The translations under genes were made by a program, and so were the position numbers. This document shows positions 22,969-23,849 of a stretch of 23,849 nucleotides of DNA, in pieces. Positions within the stretch are counted from its first letter, which is position 1. Every line of letters starts with the position of its first letter. Source of the DNA: Deltaproteobacteria bacterium (GTDB taxonomy: Bacteria > Desulfobacterota > Syntrophia > Syntrophales > JAAYKM01); the NCBI GenBank assembly GCA_019136935.1, contig JAGVTI010000083.1:1-23849 (forward strand), written 5' to 3'. Under the pieces are notes generated by a model. It did no database searches. It saw only the letters and a program-made list of their open reading frames with translations, and was not told the origin of the DNA.

Positions 22969-23628
22969 ATGCATGCCCTTTCATTCCTACATCTGGCGTT
23001 TCCCGCCGTTCCCACGCATCTGCTTTATACGTGGCTGGTGATGATTTTCTTGATTTTGCTGTCACTTCTTGCGAAACGCCATCTGCGCATCAATCCCGGC
23101 CAGATCCAGAACGTTATGGAAGTCATTGTGGACGGCATGCACAAGCTGCTTATCGACACCATGGGGCCGGCGGGGCTTAAGTTTTTCCCTCTCATCGCAA
23201 CGATCGGCCTGTTCATCCTGGTTTCCAACCTCCTGGGCCTCATCCCCGGGTTTGAATCGCCCACGGCGAATCTGAACACCAACGTCAGCATGGCCCTGAT
23301 CGTTTTCTTCCTGACCCATATCATGGGTGTCCGGGTTCACGGCTGGAAGTACCTGAAACAGTTTGTAGGTCCCAGCCCCTGGTTGGCGCCCCTGATGATA
23401 CCGATCGAGATCGTCGGTCACCTGGCCCGTCCCGTCTCTCTGACGTTCCGGTTGTTCGGCAACATGGAAGGAGGCCATCTCGTTCTGGCCGTCATCCTGA
23501 TCCTGGTTCCCTTCCTGGTTCCGCTGCCGATCATGGCGCTGAAAGTGTTGATCTGCTTCATCCAGACGCTGGTCTTCATGCTCCTGTCGATGATGTACAT
23601 TGCGGGCGCCATGGAGGGCGGGCATTAA
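22969..23628 (+). CDS. atpB: F0F1 ATP synthase subunit a
   Basis: This 219-residue membrane protein forms the ion half-channels beside the c-ring. The essential arginine is R161 in [22 protein letters not shown] before it and [16 protein letters not shown] (196-211) in the last helix are also typical. About five membrane segments are visible. It starts three bases after atpI with GGAGGAGG 11 nt upstream, and is followed directly by a strong terminator. The operon therefore ends without atpE and atpF, which usually come next. Confidence 0.96.
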   Translation: MHALSFLHLAFPAVPTHLLYTWLVMIFLILLSLLAKRHLRINPGQIQNVMEVIVDGMHKLLIDTMGPAGLKFFPLIATIGLFILVSNLLGLIPGFESPTANLNTNVSMALIVFFLTHIMGVRVHGWKYLKQFVGPSPWLAPLMIPIEIVGHLARPVSLTFRLFGNMEGGHLVLAVILILVPFLVPLPIMALKVLICFIQTLVFMLLSMMYIAGAMEGGH

Positions 23629-23655
23629 TAAGAATACGCAGATAGACCGTTCCTG

Positions 23656-23696
23656 AAAGGAGGCCGGCCTTGAGATAAGGCCGGCCTCCTTTTTTT
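23656..23696 (+). terminator. Strong intrinsic terminator after atpB
   Basis: AAAGGAGGCCGGCCTT and AAGGCCGGCCTCCTTT (23656-23671 with 23677-23692) form a perfect 16-bp stem with loop GAGAT and a T run to 23696. It lies 28 nt after the atpB stop. Confidence 0.95.
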
Positions 23697-23802
23697 ATGC
23701 GGAGGAAACGACGCCTTGCGCAAACCAAACAGCCACGACGAACGGACTCCGGAAAAACGAAACATCCCGGTTTTTGAAAAACGAGCTCCTTCACGAAGCG
23801 GA

Positions 23803-23834
23803 TCCGCGAGCGAAGCGAAGAATTCAGGATGACA
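23803..23834. repeat. Partial REP-like word at the window end
   Basis: GCGAGCGAAGCGAAGAATTC followed by AGGATGAC uses the same building words (GCGAAG, GAAGAAT, GTCATCCTGA on the other strand) as the palindrome at 20204-20279. Only a half is visible. The rest of 23697-23849 shows no gene that I can support. Confidence 0.35.
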
Positions 23835-23849
23835 ACAGGGGGGAAATCA

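Noticed and set aside
23576..23794. 72-codon minus-strand frame over the atpB end and terminator
   Set aside because: It crosses the atpB terminator hairpin and overlaps atpB antisense, with no motif or ribosome-binding site.
1..23849. CRISPR arrays, insertion sequences, tRNA or rRNA genes, prophage or defence genes
   Set aside because: I looked for regularly spaced repeats, transposase motifs and tRNA-like cloverleaf ends and found none.

Overview
The window looks like chromosome from an anaerobic, GC-rich bacterium of the former Deltaproteobacteria (Desulfobacterota), possibly near Syntrophus/Syntrophales. This is inferred from gene content: a siroheme-decarboxylase (AhbB-type) subunit beside hemL, a short-form ThiC, NtrC-type regulation, a ferritin-like diiron protein, a split F0 ATP synthase locus, and several housekeeping genes typical of anaerobes. 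No rRNA or tRNA is present to fix the taxonomy. I see no phage, transposase or CRISPR array.

Layout. Positions 1-9000 are read almost entirely on the minus strand. From right to left they hold a ferritin-like protein, a nitronate monooxygenase-like flavoprotein, a TatD nuclease, then a textbook TPP riboswitch and terminator controlling thiN-thiD-thiC. Below these lie a CCA-adding/poly(A) polymerase-family enzyme, a SPOR-NlpC/P60 lipoprotein and the 5' part of an NtrC-like response regulator cut by the window edge. Positions 9100-11800 hold a translationally coupled copZ-copA copper export pair (minus). A divergent metallo-beta-lactamase-fold gene (plus, 12010-12849) has a leader with a strong promoter, a 17-bp palindrome and a possible 13-residue leader peptide.

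Positions 12846-16244 (minus) form a likely redox-flavoured run: a secreted superoxide-reductase-like domain protein, a small four-helix cytochrome b561-like membrane protein, WrbA and a YgiQ radical SAM protein. ribD (plus) follows, behind an 8-bp inverted repeat. Then come a convergent RNase Z-like hydrolase and a GGQ-bearing release-factor-like rescue protein.

The right end carries atpE (minus) on its own. A non-coding stretch follows with a REP-like imperfect palindrome, then ahbB-hemL (plus) for tetrapyrrole synthesis. Last is atpZ-atpI-atpB (plus), behind a near-consensus promoter and closed by a strong terminator. The F0 c-subunit gene is therefore separated from and inverted relative to the a-subunit gene.

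The observations most worth a second look are: an NtrC-family AAA+ domain with altered Walker B, GAFTGA and sensor I positions; the secreted SOR-like protein with a Cys-x-x-Tyr in place of Cys-x-x-His next to a b561-like membrane protein; the reuse of one 9-mer in the TPP aptamer and its terminator; the isolated atpE with a full-length anti-SD complement in its leader; and the almost leaderless atpZ. None amounts to a clearly new multi-gene system. All functional calls come from reading motifs by eye, without database searches.
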